23,645 nt of DNA from Lentinus brumalis (lineage: Eukaryota > Basidiomycota > Agaricomycetes > Polyporales > Polyporaceae): the NCBI GenBank assembly GCA_001792895.1, contig MARA01000132.1:1-23645 (forward strand). The letters run 5' to 3'. Of the stretch, positions 1 through 10,758 are shown in pieces; the stretch's first letter is position 1, and every line of letters begins with the position of its first letter. The position numbers were made by a program, and so were the translations under genes. Below the pieces are notes generated by a model that saw only the letters and a program-made list of their open reading frames with translations, searched no databases and had not been told where the DNA came from.

Positions 1-748
1 GGAACCCTCCGTGTGTAGTGCGCAGGGCGTTCAGAAGTGCTCGCGAGCGGCCGCCCGCTCGTACGCACGTCTTGTTGATGGTCTGCTCGTCGGTCATCTC
101 ACCGGCTGCGCTCGTGCGACGTATGCTTTCGAGCGGTCGCCCGCTCCCGAGACTCGATCTCTGCCATGCAACCTCCGTCCTTCATGCGCAGAGCCCTCAG
201 AAGTGCTCGCGAGCGGCCGCCCGCTCGTACGCACGTCTTGTTGATGGTTGCTCGTCGGTCATCTCACCGGCTGCGCTCGTGCGACGTATGCTTTCGAGCG
301 GTCGCCCGCTCCGAGACTCGATCTCTGCCATGCAACCTCCGTGCATCGTGCGCAGAGCCCTCAGAGGTGCTCGCGAGCGGTCGCGCCCGCTCGTACGTGC
401 GACTTGTTGATGGTCTGCTCGTCGGTCATCTCACCGGCTGCGCTCGTGCGACGTATGCTTTCGAGCGGTCGCCCGCTCCCGAGACTCGATCTCTGCCATG
501 CAACCTCCGTGCATCGTGCGCAGAGCCTCAGAGGTGCTCGCGAGCGGTCGCCCGCTCGTACGTGCGACTTGTTGATGGTCTGCCCGTCGGTCATCACCGG
601 CTGCGCTCGTGCGACGTATGCTTTCGAGCGGTCGCCCGCTCCCGAGACTCGATCTCTGCCATGCAACCTCCGCGCATCGTGCGCAGACCCCTCAGAAGTG
701 CTCCGCGAGCGGCCGCCCGCTCGTACGCACGTCTTGTTGATGGTCTGC
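1..748. repeat. Tandem repeat cluster A, about 165-bp unit, about 4.5 copies
   Basis: A unit of about 165 bp recurs from the left edge to about 748; the segment around GCGCAGAGCCCTCAG recurs near 20, 185, 350, 515 and 680. Each unit holds two copies of the palindrome family, one centred CCGC and one centred TCGC, separated by a unique linker containing CTTGTTGATGGTCTGCTCG. Copies differ by small substitutions and one- to few-base indels. The long open frames across this stretch are products of the repeat and show no protein-like composition. The array probably continues to the left of the window. Confidence 0.93.
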
Positions 749-817
749 TCATATTGGACCAGACTCTTGATTCACTTCCGTGGCTACATACCCTTCGCTG
801 ACCTCAAACGCCCTCAG

Positions 818-2515
818 ATATATCTCACGGACTTCCGGCTTCGTCTGGCCAACGTCTCCCCCAAACCGCCAGGCACCTCCAGGTATAACGCATCGATTCA
901 GAGGCTCCTCATCACGGCCCAGATCGCCATGGACGCATACGAGGAGGATGTGCTCGCTCTCGTCAAGCGGCAGCTGTTCACAGAGATCGCCGATGCCTTG
1001 AAGGATCGCAACCATCCCGACCACGTCAGGGCTTATTGAGCGCAAGAAGAACTGGGACGTGTGGCGCAAGTCTAATCATTGTCTCTCCTACGGTCCCGAC
1101 CGGTCCACCTCGGCAAGTCATCCGCTTTTCCTCTGTCACTGTCGCAGACATTGGCCGCGGTCTGCAGAACTTCCCGCGGCGAATGGTCCCTCGACCAGTT
1201 CGCAGACGAGATCATCAGTCAGACAAAGCTGCCGACGGCTCGCTCCTTCCGCGCACCCATCGACCCGCGCTGGCACATTCGGCCCGTCGCCTGCGCTTGC
1301 ATTCAGCAAGCAAGGCTGATGCTCAGAGGAAGCAACGACAGGGACGTCCTGAAGGACTTCAAACGCGCCCTCGTTGCCGTCATGCAGACCCGCCACGTCA
1401 ATTTCATCCCGGACACCTGCCTAACCCCAACGGCACAGGCGCCCCTCTGCGTACTCCTCTATTCACGCATGGACCACCCTCGGCGCGACAGCGCAACTCC
1501 CTCCATCGCCGTAAACCGTCTCCCGACCCAGGAGGCCCGCGCGGAGGCTGCCCTGGCCCAGTTCACCCGTCTCGTCGTCGACGCGGACCCTCGTGCTTCC
1601 TGGGACACCGTCTCCATCAAGATCTCCGAGTTCCCCAAGTACTTGGACCGCACCGTCCTTCCCCAGTCTTGGAACTGGGCCTCCGCTAAAGCAACCGGGA
1701 TGATTCTCGAGACGTACGAGTGGGCGGACGAACGCATGCGCACCAATCTCCAGGATCCCCTGTGCTCGCTCGCCCTCACTCTCGCATTTCTCCTCTCAAA
1801 GGTCCTCCCCAGAGTCGCTTGGGAAACCGAGAATTGCCGGCCTCGACCGAGTCTCGACTGCCAATCCTCAGGGCTCCGTGACCTATTTCCGCATGGTCCC
1901 CTGGACACAGCGCGTTTACACGAACGACCACAAGGGCAGTAAATCCGAGGACCAATTCTTCACTATCGCCGCCATCACTTTCCTCGCTTGGATGGACCCC
2001 AAGTCGCCTCTGCGCACCCACCTCCAAAACGGCGGGTCCATCGCGCAGTGGAACAAGAAACACGGTATGCCGCATGTTGCCCAGCTCTACTGTTCTTGCC
2101 TCGTCTCACTCCGCTAATCCCGTTCAGGCCCCAAGTACCTTCACACCGTAAACCTCATCCGTCTCGGATCGCCTACGGCAAGGGCGCTGCCATGTTCAAG
2201 TCACCTCGCCTCCACAGGGACTATCACATCTTTGATGTACCCGAGTTGCACGCGTGGAGCCGCGAGGTCCGAACAACGCTGCTCACAAAGCCCGACGGCC
2301 CGCACACAATCGTCACGAAGATCTTCGGGCACGACGTCGCGGAGATGTTGGCCGGCAGAGGTCACTTCGGATCGCAGATGCAACGCGCCGCTAACACGGA
2401 GTACTCGCATCGTCTGCAAGCCGGTCCCTCATCATCAACCCGTCCCCGCGCCGGTAGTTGGAGCTCTGACGATGACTCTCAACCCCCTGCCTCTCAACGC
2501 CGCCGTTATGTGTAG
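818..2515 (+). CDS. Multi-exon protein of unknown family, 5' end not resolved
   Basis: I do not recognise the family. Coding segments are about 818-1070 (begins after a CAG acceptor; includes TEIADALKDRNHPDHVR then ERKKNWDVWRKSN), 1148-1761 (EWSLDQFADEIISQTKLP, ASWDTVSIKISEFPKYLDRT), 1802-2064 (GSVTYFRMVPWTQRV, FFTIAAITFLAWMDPKSPLR) and 2128-2515 (HIFDVPELHAWSREV, TKIFGHDVAEMLAGRG). It ends in a serine/arginine-rich tail, SQPPASQRRRYV, with stop TAG at 2513-2515. Introns at 1762-1801 and 2065-2127 are well supported; the first, ending at 1147, has an uncertain donor. The composition is soluble and mostly helical, with no signal peptide or membrane segment. Two frame breaks are visible: at the GGG run 1029-1031, where removing one G joins VR to LIERKKNWD, and near 2160-2175, where the frame changes without an obvious intron. 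No convincing start codon lies between the repeat cluster and 818, so the 5' exon may be lost or displaced by repeats. It is a real or recently real gene, function unknown. Confidence 0.6.
1762..1801 (+). other. Short intron in the unknown gene (40 nt)
   Basis: The donor GTGCTC follows ATCCCCT and the acceptor is CTCTCAAAG. Removing these 40 nt joins the frame ending NLQDPL to the frame beginning SSPESLGKPRIAGLDRV. A second intron at 2065-2127 (GTATGC ... CGTTCAG) keeps frame and joins WNKKHG to PKYLHTVNLIRLG. The lengths are typical of compact basidiomycete introns. Confidence 0.6.
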
Positions 2516-3135
2516 ACTCATGTGTCCCGCTCCGTTTTACAATGATAATCCACGCACTGCAATCCCCTCGCGTTGAACCATTCGTGCGTATGAGCGGTCG
2601 GCCGCTCAGACCCTCAGTTGCGTGTATTGCTGTGAGAATAATCCAACAGATCCAGTGCAATCCGGCGTGTTGCACATGCGCACAGGTTCCCTGTTCAAAG
2701 CGGTCGTACCAGCGCAACAGTGTCATCTCAGCGGTCGACCGCTCAGAATATACTTCTTACGTTAATGACAACCCGTCCACCACCAAATTCACTTACAGTG
2801 TCCTGGGAATGTCATGTCTGAGCGGTCGGCCGCTCGGAACGCCATTCATTTGTCGTCGCTGCCTGCAGGAGATGTATCTCCGCCCGCCCGCGATGCACGT
2901 ATAACACCGGTAGTAACAGTCGCCACTGTCCCGCTCGACCGCCTGATACTGACATGCCCTCATTCCATCTCCCGCCCACCGCCGCCTCTCACACAGTGAT
3001 GCGTCACCCGTCACCGCGAGTGTCATCTCACGTGGTTTTGTTGAGCGCAACCAAGTCTCACGCAGAGCGCCCGCCTATGTTCGCCTTCTCTCTTCCCTCC
3101 ACCCTGTCATCCCTCTATCGCCTCCCCACACCGCA
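2516..3135. other. Intergenic spacer with three isolated palindromes
   Basis: No gene is evident. Three separate copies of the palindrome family lie at 2592-2607 (GAGCGGTCGGCCGCTC), 2729-2744 (degenerate first base, CAGCGGTCGACCGCTC) and 2820-2835 (GAGCGGTCGGCCGCTC), with no shared flanking unit. This shows that the 16-mer can exist alone, outside tandem arrays. The stretch 3050-3135 is pyrimidine-rich (TTCTCTCTTCCCTCC) and directly precedes the next gene, so it may hold that gene's promoter. Confidence 0.7.
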
Positions 3136-4434
3136 ATGAGCTTCCCCTCGCCCCGCCACCACGCCGGCCATCACGAGGTCCCTGCAGACATCGCAGGTGC
3201 TCCCCGAGCTGACAAGATCGCGACGGCGGTGCAACAGGACACCGTCGAACGTCGGTACCCTCCCCTATCTCTTCCTCATGTCGCAACTAATCAACCCTTT
3301 ACCTTCAGATCCGGCAGGTTTCGTGCTGCGCCCGCGCATGATGTCCGTAACTACACCTGTCAGTCTCACCGCTCTATGTCCCTTACATTTTATTGCAGCG
3401 TCCGGTGTACCCATCACGTTCACAGCCGCAGCACTCATCATGCGCTCGCCTTCTTGGGCGAAATAGTCGCTGTCAAGCTCAGCAATACTCTCCACGAGGT
3501 ACGCTGCCTCCACAGTTACGCCTCCGGTGCCGCTTGTGCTCACCCTGTTCACAACTGCAGCCAATCGCCGAGCTCTCACTCTTGTACACCCGCCAGGACC
3601 TCGACACTGAGGTCCTCGCGCCCTCCACCGTCGACAACGGCACAGCCGTCGCAATCCACGGCCAGTACCAGGTCGTCCGCAGCTCCAGCAAGATCCATGT
3701 GTACGCAGCCCAGATCACTGAGATCGTACAGGTCGTCCGCCTCGATCTTGCCCTTTTCGGCATGCCCTACATTGCCACTGGCACGCTGTGGCTCCGGGAG
3801 GATGTCTCTGTCGATGTTGACCACCACATCTTCAGCGTCAAGCATGTAAGTTCCCGCACGCTTCTCCTCGCAGCTCGCCTCACTCTCTGACTCCTTGTCC
3901 TTCCAGGAACAAATGGTCAGCATATGTCGTCGCTCCTGTCGCCGTCAAAACCTCCTCGCCCTCGAGGAGGACGTGCTCAGGTTCTGCGAGCTTTGCCGGA
4001 AGTGGTACCACATCGGCTGCGTGCCGCGTCTGCAGACCGTTGCCCACTACCGCACGCAGAACAACCCGTCTCTGCCCGCCTGGGTCACCTGGACACCCCC
4101 CGCCAACGCAGAGCGTACTACGGGGCCCGATTTGGCGCCCCTTGTCACGCTGCCGATCCAACGCAACTACCCCGACCTCTTTCCTGCTCGCTCCGTCTCA
4201 TTTGAGATGTTGCTCGGCCAAGTCCGGCAGGACATCCTCAACCCCCACTGGACATATCCAACCACCGCCGATGACCAGGTCATATACATCCAAGCCCTCG
4301 TCCGACGGTTTACGGTTCCCGAGGAGCCGCTCGCTCGGTGGCACGCGCTCGACGACTTCATTAAGCTCATGAAGGTTCCTTTGACAGACCGATATCTCTA
4401 CCGATGTCCCCGTAGCTCCGAGCATTTCATGTAG
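3136..4434 (+). CDS. BAH-like plus PHD-like zinc-finger protein, copy 1
   Basis: Likely a nuclear chromatin-reader-type protein. The five exons are about 3136-3254, 3309-3358, 3399-3498, 3561-3845 and 3907-4434, separated by 40-62 nt introns. Exons 3 and 4 carry a BAH-like fold: HALAFLGEIVAVKLSN, then AELSLLYTRQDLD, then KIHVYAAQITEIVQVV and LWLREDVSVD, echoing the BAH pattern (V.WFYRPED ... EVF.S ... FF.R). Exon 5 opens with an atypical PHD-like half finger, CRRSC then FCELCRKWYHIGC, followed by PAWVTW and LVTLPIQRNYPD, and ends YRCPRSSEHFM-stop. Exons 3-5 align well with the copy at 5429-6745. The join of exons 1-2 to exon 3 is off by one base under the obvious splice sites, so the N-terminus is uncertain. 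The start ATG at 3136 was chosen as the first in-frame ATG after a pyrimidine-rich leader. Family assignment is by motif pattern only. Confidence 0.72.
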
Positions 4435-4495
4435 TTTTGTTTGTAATATATGTTCGACAAGCATGTAGAAGGCAGTATAATTCGTGATTGCGTCG

Positions 4496-5335
4496 TCTCG
4501 CAGCGGTCGACCGCTCTGAACGCATTCCGACGCGAATACACGAACGTTTGTCTCTGAGCGGACGGCCGCTCAGACCAACTACTCGTCTCGCAGCGGTCGC
4601 CCGCTCCGAACAGATTCGGACGCGAATACACGGACGTTTGTCTCTGAGCGGACGGCCGCTCAGACCTACTACTCGTCTCGCAGCGGTCGCCCGCTCCGAA
4701 CAGATTCGGACGCGAATACACGGACGTTTGTCTCTGAGCGGACGGCCGCTCAGACCTACTACTCGTCTCGCAGCGGTCGCCCGCTCCGAACAGATTCGGA
4801 CGCGAATACACGGACGTTTGTCTCTGAGCGGACGGCCGCTCAGACCTACTACTCGTCTCGCAGCGGTCGCCCGCTCCGAACAGATTCGGACGCGAATACA
4901 CGGACGTTTGTCTCTGAGCGGACGGCCGCTCAGACCTACTACTCGTCTCGCAGCGGTCGCCCGCTCCGAACAGATTCGGACGCGAATACACGGACGTTTG
5001 TCTCTGAGCGGACGGCCGCTCAGACCTACTACTCGTCTCGCAGCGGTCGCCCGCTCGAACAGATTCGGACGCGAATACACGGACGTTTGTCTCTGAGCGG
5101 ACGGCCGCTCAGACCTCCTACTCGTCTCGCAGCGGTCGCCCGCTCTTAACAGAATCGGACGCGAATATACAGACGTTTGTCTGTGAGCGGACGGCCGCTC
5201 AGATCTCCTACTCGTCTCGCAGCGGTCGCCCGCTCTTAACAGACTCGGACGCGAATACACAAAGATTCGCCTCTAGCTGAACGCCTCCCCATGTGGTTAC
5301 GACCCGTCTCCCAGCGGCCGCCCGCTCTCCACGCA
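4496..5335. repeat. Tandem repeat cluster B, 90-bp unit, about 9 copies
   Basis: Copies of an exact 90-bp unit run from about 4496 to 5335, nearly identical between 4580 and 5040 and decaying at both ends. Each unit carries two palindromes, CAGCGGTCGCCCGCTC and GAGCGGACGGCCGCTC, separated by linkers including GACGCGAATACACGGACG. Because 90 is divisible by three, long open frames with 30-residue repeats appear on both strands. I regard these as by-products of the period. The array sits between the 3' ends of two convergent BAH/PHD-like genes. Confidence 0.95.
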
Positions 5336-5428
5336 TTCCGTCGCGGCTATAACGTTTCATACCCTGGCCCAATTGCCAACTAGTACATTGCAATCCATAC
5401 CTACCTGAACTCTATACTACCCGAGCTA

Positions 5429-6745
5429 TTAGATGACGTGGTCGGGATGACGGGGGCACTGGTACAGCATCTTCTCACCAAGGTTCACCTGCGTCAGGTA
5501 CTCGATGAACCGGTCGATGTGCGGACTGCGGACGTCCGGACGCAGTAGTGTCGGCACCAGCAGGGAGTCCACGAAGGCTCGGTATGCTCGTTCGCTGGGC
5601 GGAATGGCGAAGCCCGGCCGCTTCGCCGCATCCCGCAACTTGCTGAGAAACAGCTCCGCCGTCAATATGTGGTGGGGCGATACCTCAGGATAGCATCTCC
5701 GGATCGGTGTCGTGATCAGCCCCAGGAAGTGTCGGTACACCTGCGGGGGAACCGGTTCCTCTGTGTCCCACAATACCCATGCCGGAAAGTCCGTGTACGG
5801 CTCCTTCGCGTGTTCCTCGCGATAGAACTCCACCGTATTCCGCTGCTCCAAGCAGCTCTCGTGGAACCACTGCCGGCAGTCCTCGCACCACCGGACAACG
5901 TCGTCCGCGGCAGAGTACGCCCGCATCTTCGTGCATTGCGCCGCACAGAACGGCGCCACCGCCTGCTCAGACACATCTGCGTCAGCACGCTGTAGCCTTA
6001 ACGACATCTGAACGCGAGCACACGTTCTAACTCACCTTCGCAGCACGTAGCATTTTCGTCTTCTTGTTGAGCGATATAACCTCTATCTCCACGTCCGCGC
6101 GGTACCACCGCGTATGTGCCAGGACCAGCGGGAACGAAATCTTGGTCGCCTCGAGCAACGGTACGTGCTCAAGCCCGATGACTTGCGTCACATGAATGTG
6201 TTCGCTGTCCGTGGCGAGCACGCACTGGTGCAATCCCTGAATCGCTGCCTTCGTTTCCGTTCGGCACGAGCTCCCCGCCAGGTTTGACACGTCGAGATCG
6301 TCGCGCACGTAGAATGGCCGCACTTTGAGAAACGGCTGACAGTACATCCACCGTCAGCATCACGGACGTCCCTTCTCATTCCGTACTCACCTCGCGGAGC
6401 CGCCGAAGTACGAGGGGTTGCTCCACCAGGGCGTAGAACACGATTGCGTGGTCCGTCTGCGGATGTCGCCCTTGCTTGCACAACACCCTGCAGCATTCGA
6501 TGTCAGTAATCGCCTCATCATCTCCCCGCTTACTCCCTCAGCACGCACACCATGTCTTTTGTGATTTCGAATCCAGCAGGGTCTGTATAATCGGTCAGTG
6601 TGCACCCATGCACGGACGGTCAGGAAAACTTGCGTTGTACCGATGGCACTTCCTCCGCCGTGCGGACCTTCTCCGGGACCCTCGTTATCGACGGCACAGT
6701 CGTCTCGAAGTGGCGGCCATAGTCTGCGAGCGTCGGAGGAGGCAT
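5429..6745 (-). CDS. BAH-like plus PHD-like zinc-finger protein, copy 2
   Basis: This is the best-resolved gene. Exons on the minus strand are 6745-6641, 6582-6551, 6487-6391, 6335-6036 and 5989-5429. All introns (58, 63, 55 and 46 nt) have GT..AG ends and keep frame, giving about 364 residues. The start ATG at 6745 lies in CCATGC and opens MPPPTLADYGRHFE. The BAH-like part (about residues 45-175) reads HAIVFYALVEQPL, LKVRPFYVRDDLDVS, HIHVTQVIGLEHVPL and RWYRADVEIEV. The PHD-like half finger (about 190-230) has FCAAQC, WCEDCRQWFHESC. A middle helical part includes LITTPIRRCYPEVSP, and the protein ends YQCPRHPDHVI. Known BAH and PHD modules read nucleosomes or histone tails; the substrate here is inferred, not shown. 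It is convergent with copy 1, and no palindrome lies within its exons or introns. Confidence 0.82.
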
Positions 6746-7019
6746 GGTAGTCGAGGTGGACGTTCGTACTAGAGCGAGACGATGCGGAGATAGAACAACC
6801 TACGCGGACCTTACTCGTCGCGTCCTTGCGGGATCCGATAAGGTTTCACGTGCATTCCATCGCGATAAGAACACCGGGTTTCTCAGCCCCCATTGAGGCA
6901 CGCTCTGCACTCGCCTGAGCCGCCGTTTGTGTCAGTACAGTCGTACGGCGTACCAAGTGATTGCACGGCTCTGCTGTGCTGAATAAGTACCTTACACCCC
7001 CGGCAGCTAAGCGGGCGGT
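6746..7019. other. Upstream spacer of BAH/PHD-like copy 2
   Basis: No coding exon or known element is recognised. The stretch lies between the start codon of the minus-strand gene at 6745 and repeat cluster C, so it should contain that gene's promoter. No clear TATA box is visible, and no palindrome copy is present. Confidence 0.45.
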
Positions 7020-7795
7020 CGTTAACAATACGGGAGCGATGCACTCTCGCGAGCGGTCGGCCGCTGACTGCGTATCATCTCTGGTGCCCGTACCCTTCAC
7101 CGGACACTCAACACGCGTCCGGCGCCGTGTCGCGAGCGGCGGGAGATTCCTGACCGACGTACGTTCGTGGGCGGCCGACCGCTCAGAACATACCGTCGAA
7201 GGCGTAGGCGAAGTATCACGCTGCTCTGTTTACCCGTCCTGCAGTCCGTCGCAAGCAGCGGGAGATACGGGAGCGATGCACTCTCGCGAGCGGTCGGCCG
7301 CTCACTGCGTATCATCTCTGGTGCCCGTACCCTTCACCGGACACTCAACACGCGTCCTGCGCCGTGTCGCAAGTGGCGGGAGATACCTGACCGACATACG
7401 TTCGTGGGCGGGCGACCGCTCAGAACGTACCGTCGAAGGCGTAGGCCCAGTATCACGCTGATCTGTTTACCCGTCCTGCGGTGCGTCGCAAGCAGCGGGA
7501 GATACGGGACCAATGTGCTCTCGCGAGCGGTCGGCCGCTCACTGCGTATCATCTATGGTGCCCGTACCCTTCACCGGACACTCAACACGCGTCCGGCGCC
7601 GCGTCGCGAGCGGCGGGAGATACCTGACCGACATACGTTCGTGGGCGGGCGACCGCTCAGAACATACCGTCGTAGGCTTAGGCGCAGTATCACGCTGCTC
7701 TGTTTACCCGTCCTGCCGTGCGTCGCAAGCAGCGGGAGATACGGGACCAATGTGCTCTCGCGAGCGGCCGGCCGCTCAGACTGTAGCATCGAAGA
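7020..7795. repeat. Tandem repeat cluster C, about 237-bp unit, about 3.3 copies
   Basis: The marker CTCTCGCGAGCGGTCGGCC recurs at about 7043, 7281, 7518 and (variant) 7755, giving a 237-238 bp period. Each unit contains one palindrome centred TCGG and one centred CCGA or GCGA (GGGCGGCCGACCGCTC type), plus a linker with CCTTCACCGGACACTCAACA. Overlapping open frames in all three plus-strand frames repeat the same motifs and are treated as repeat artefacts. Confidence 0.93.
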
Positions 7796-8129
7796 AGCAG
7801 GCGTAGTACCATTTTGTGGTGCACTTCTCCTGACATCCGCGCCTTGCCCGAGCGACTGACCGCTCCGCGGGTTCGTGCGTCTCATGCCCGAATGAACCAT
7901 GACTGGCGCATATGTGGCCCTGTACATCCGTGCATCTACGTGCTAAGCGCCCGCCCGTACGGAACATTCTCAATGCACGTAACACTCTCTTCAGAGACCA
8001 GGTATGCGAGCCTGAGGGAGCAAGCAGGTTCTCGTACTCAAGAGTGGGACACTGCAGCACGACTGCAAGTCATGGTTGGCAAGTGCTTAGATTCTGCATA
8101 TCATTTTGTATCTGATGCACAGGCTTGAC
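7796..8129. other. Unassigned spacer after cluster C
   Basis: No gene is recognised. A degraded palindrome-like piece, GAGCGACTGACCGCTC, sits near 7849, followed by AT-richer sequence leading into the dispersed repeat. Short open frames here lack recognisable motifs. Confidence 0.4.
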
Positions 8130-9830
8130 AGGCAAATCAGGAGCTGCCATGCCATAAACAAGGAGCCTGTTTAAAGGACCGCCCTGAGGGCTCGACTTGT
8201 GCTTGACCTATCCTCGAGCCGACCCCTCCCCCACTTGAAAGCTGTTATGCCTCCAAGTCACCAACTCTCTGACTTCACTGCTCTCGTTTGTCTTACATGT
8301 GTTGCTATTGTCTATTATCTCCACACCTGACCGCTTTTCTACCTAACCTATAAGTTTCCGCCTGACTCCGGTTTCTGACCACCTTTATGGTCGTGCTTAG
8401 ATCTCGGGCCTGATCTCGTGTTACACCACCAACTAGGACTCCCAGCTCAATCTATTCTGTTCACTCTTCTCTCATAGTCCGATCGCTGTTACATCCCGTG
8501 CCTCCAAGACACCAACTCCCATTCAGACCTCCATCGGACTCCAGAACTTCAGTTCGTCTTACAAGTGTTTCTATTGTCAACCACCTTTCTGCATTCTACT
8601 TGCTTACTTTGTCCCGGAATCTGGTCTTACTGCTCCTGCTTGTACCCGCCTGTGTTTTCTTTTTCTGCCTGACTCTGACTCCACTTGTATCCATCCCCAT
8701 GCTGACCTCGATTGTATCCGCCTCCAGTCCACAGTTACTGTACTTTGTATTGGCCGATCACTAGCTTCCACCTGACTATGGTTCCTGACCTCCTTTAGTT
8801 ATGTCTTCGCTACTCCTCTCCGGCCTCTCGGACTTTACAGTCTTTACTATATAAGCTTTTGTGTAGCCACACTGAGACCTCAGTTCCGACCGGAATTCTG
8901 ACCTCTGACTCCGACTTCTGCTTGACTCTTTCCCTCTGGCTTGATTACTCTTCTGCTTGGTATTAACTCTTGCTTATCTTCTTATGCATTGCTTGCTCTG
9001 GTATAAACTCTGCATCTCTTGTCTGTCCTGCTCTGGTATCCGGATCTCTTGTCTGTCCTAAATTGGAGACCTTCGTGGATCCCCAAGCCATTGTTCAATA
9101 GCTTTGCCCCAAAGTCCTCATCTCCGTGCGCATCCTTCTGGACTTCGTAACTCTGGACTTCATCCGAACCTCATCTCAGCACGCACAGATTTAACAGGAT
9201 GGCTATCATTGGTTCCCGGTGGGGTACAAGATGAAAACGGGACACAGAAAGCATTACACAGGGCTCATGATCCTAAGAAAACATGCGAGCATGAGTGGGG
9301 ACGACAACAAGGGAGCGCATGAGAACACAAGACTTTAAAATGAGGACTACGCATGTATACAATCAGTAGACACAGTGAATAAAGGTCTTTGGGATGGTCT
9401 GAGCTGCACAGGACCAGGATCAGACAGACTGCACCTCCATACGACTGGTGCTGTGGTGATACGCCGACTATAGGATCTATAGTTCGGCAAAGGCGACAGC
9501 ATTGGCGAATTGAGATCTGGCGGTGTTGGCGACGCAGGACTTGTTTGATCCTCCTCGGAAGTCCCGTCGAGAGGCCTTCACCACCGCTAACCGCTCCAGC
9601 AAAGAGCAGAACACGCTGGCGGAGTTGAGGATAGCAGCGAGGAAAGAGGGCATATTCGGGGGCCGGGCAGTGCCAACTGGCAGTACCGAGGCTCAATAGC
9701 GGTACAGGGTCTGGTATGATGTCCCGTGATGTCGAAGGAAGTCTGAGCTGTCGCTCAAAGACTTGTGATAGAAGCATTGCTGTTTAAACCAGGTAACACT
9801 TTCATCCACTTCATGCCCATCGCGATAACA
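8130..9830 (+). mobile_element. Decayed dispersed repeat, possibly retroelement-derived, copy 1
   Basis: Composition changes sharply to pyrimidine-rich, AT-richer sequence with phrases such as CCACCTGACTATGGTTCCTG. The stretch around 8762-8955 matches the reverse complement of about 15850-16112, including a TATA-like CTATATAAGC at 8848-8857, so both belong to one repeat family. Near 9515-9695 a short plus-strand coding remnant reads QDLFDPPRKSRREAF and LAELRIAARKEGIFGG. It is preceded by an in-frame stop (TTGGCGAATTGA). It could be a transposon or gag-type fragment, but no catalytic motif is visible. Element boundaries and class (LTR, LINE or other) are not established. No member of the palindrome family occurs inside, unlike the flanking clusters. 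Confidence 0.5.
8848..8857 (+). promoter_or_regulatory. TATA-like box inside dispersed repeat
   Basis: CTATATAAGC lies in the block conserved between the two repeat copies; the other copy has CATATAAGCC on the minus strand near 16017-16027. Its conservation suggests an element promoter, but no transcript evidence is available. Confidence 0.35.
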
Positions 9831-9959
9831 TGAAGAACGGGCTGGAGTGGCCGGAACTCCATGGGCGCCTACGAGGTTTGCATGGGATATGTGGGCGGGC
9901 GTACCTGCCGGTCCCTCGCATTTGATTATAAACTTGTCAACCTACGGAAGAATCGGCAT

Positions 9960-10620
9960 TGTTCGCGACGAGTCATCTGTCTGCAGCAATGGATTCCGGC
10001 GAGGGAGTCCCCAGTCGTCGCCGGAGCATCGGGCGAGCGGTCGACCGCTCGCGACGGACGCTGTCGCTGTTGTCGAGCGGTCGCCCGCTCCCGACGACTC
10101 ATCCGTCTGAAGCAATGCGATGGTGCGAGGATGTCGCCCGCCGTCGCCGGAGCATCTCTCGAGCGGTCGACCGCTCGATACGAGTCATCCGTCTGAAGCA
10201 ATGGATTCCGGCGAGGGAGTCCCCAGCCGTCGCCGAAGCATCCGGCGAGCGGTCGACCGCTCGCGACGGACGCTGTCGCTGTTGTCGAGCGGTCGCCCGC
10301 TCCCGACGACTCATCCGTCTGAAGCAATGCGATGGTGCGAGGATGTCGCCCGCCGTCGCCGGAGCCTCTCTCGAGCGGTCGACCGCTCGATACGAGTCAT
10401 CCGTCTGAAGCAATGGATTCCGGCGAGGGAGTCCCCAGCCGTCACCGAAGCATCGGGCGAGCGGTCGACCGCTCGCGACAGACGCTGTCGCTGTTGTCGA
10501 GCGGTCGCCCGCTCCCGACGACTCATCCGTCTGAAGCAATGCGATGGTGCGAGGATGTCGCCCGCCTTCGCCGGAGCACCGCTCGAGCGGTCTACCGCTC
10601 GCGACGGACACACCGCCCGC
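9960..10620. repeat. Tandem repeat cluster D, 212-bp unit, about 3 copies
   Basis: CAATGGATTCCGGCGAGGG recurs at about 9987, 10199 and 10411, a 212-bp period. Each unit bears three palindromes in fixed order: GCGAGCGGTCGACCGCTCGC, GAGCGGTCGCCCGCTC, and TCGAGCGGTCGACCGCTCGA. The bases outside the 16-mer are often themselves complementary, so the hairpin stem extends to eight or more base pairs. Several overlapping open frames are artefacts of the repeat. Confidence 0.94.
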
Positions 10621-10758
10621 GAGACGAGTGACATGCGGCACTCAAAGGCGTTCAGCACAGGACGTGTCGAGCTGCATATTTTTTGGAGGCGCAAGAAAGT
10701 TACATCTCATCTCATTGTATACTAAAGTACAACAGGACGCAAGGACAAGAACGGTTGA

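Noticed and set aside
4398..5260. Open frames of 197-277 residues on both strands
   Set aside because: The 90-bp period is divisible by three, so stop-free frames recur on both strands; no domain or splice context.
9265..9777. 170-residue minus-strand open frame in the dispersed repeat
   Set aside because: No motif recognised; the opposite strand carries a more protein-like but interrupted remnant, so this is probably its shadow.
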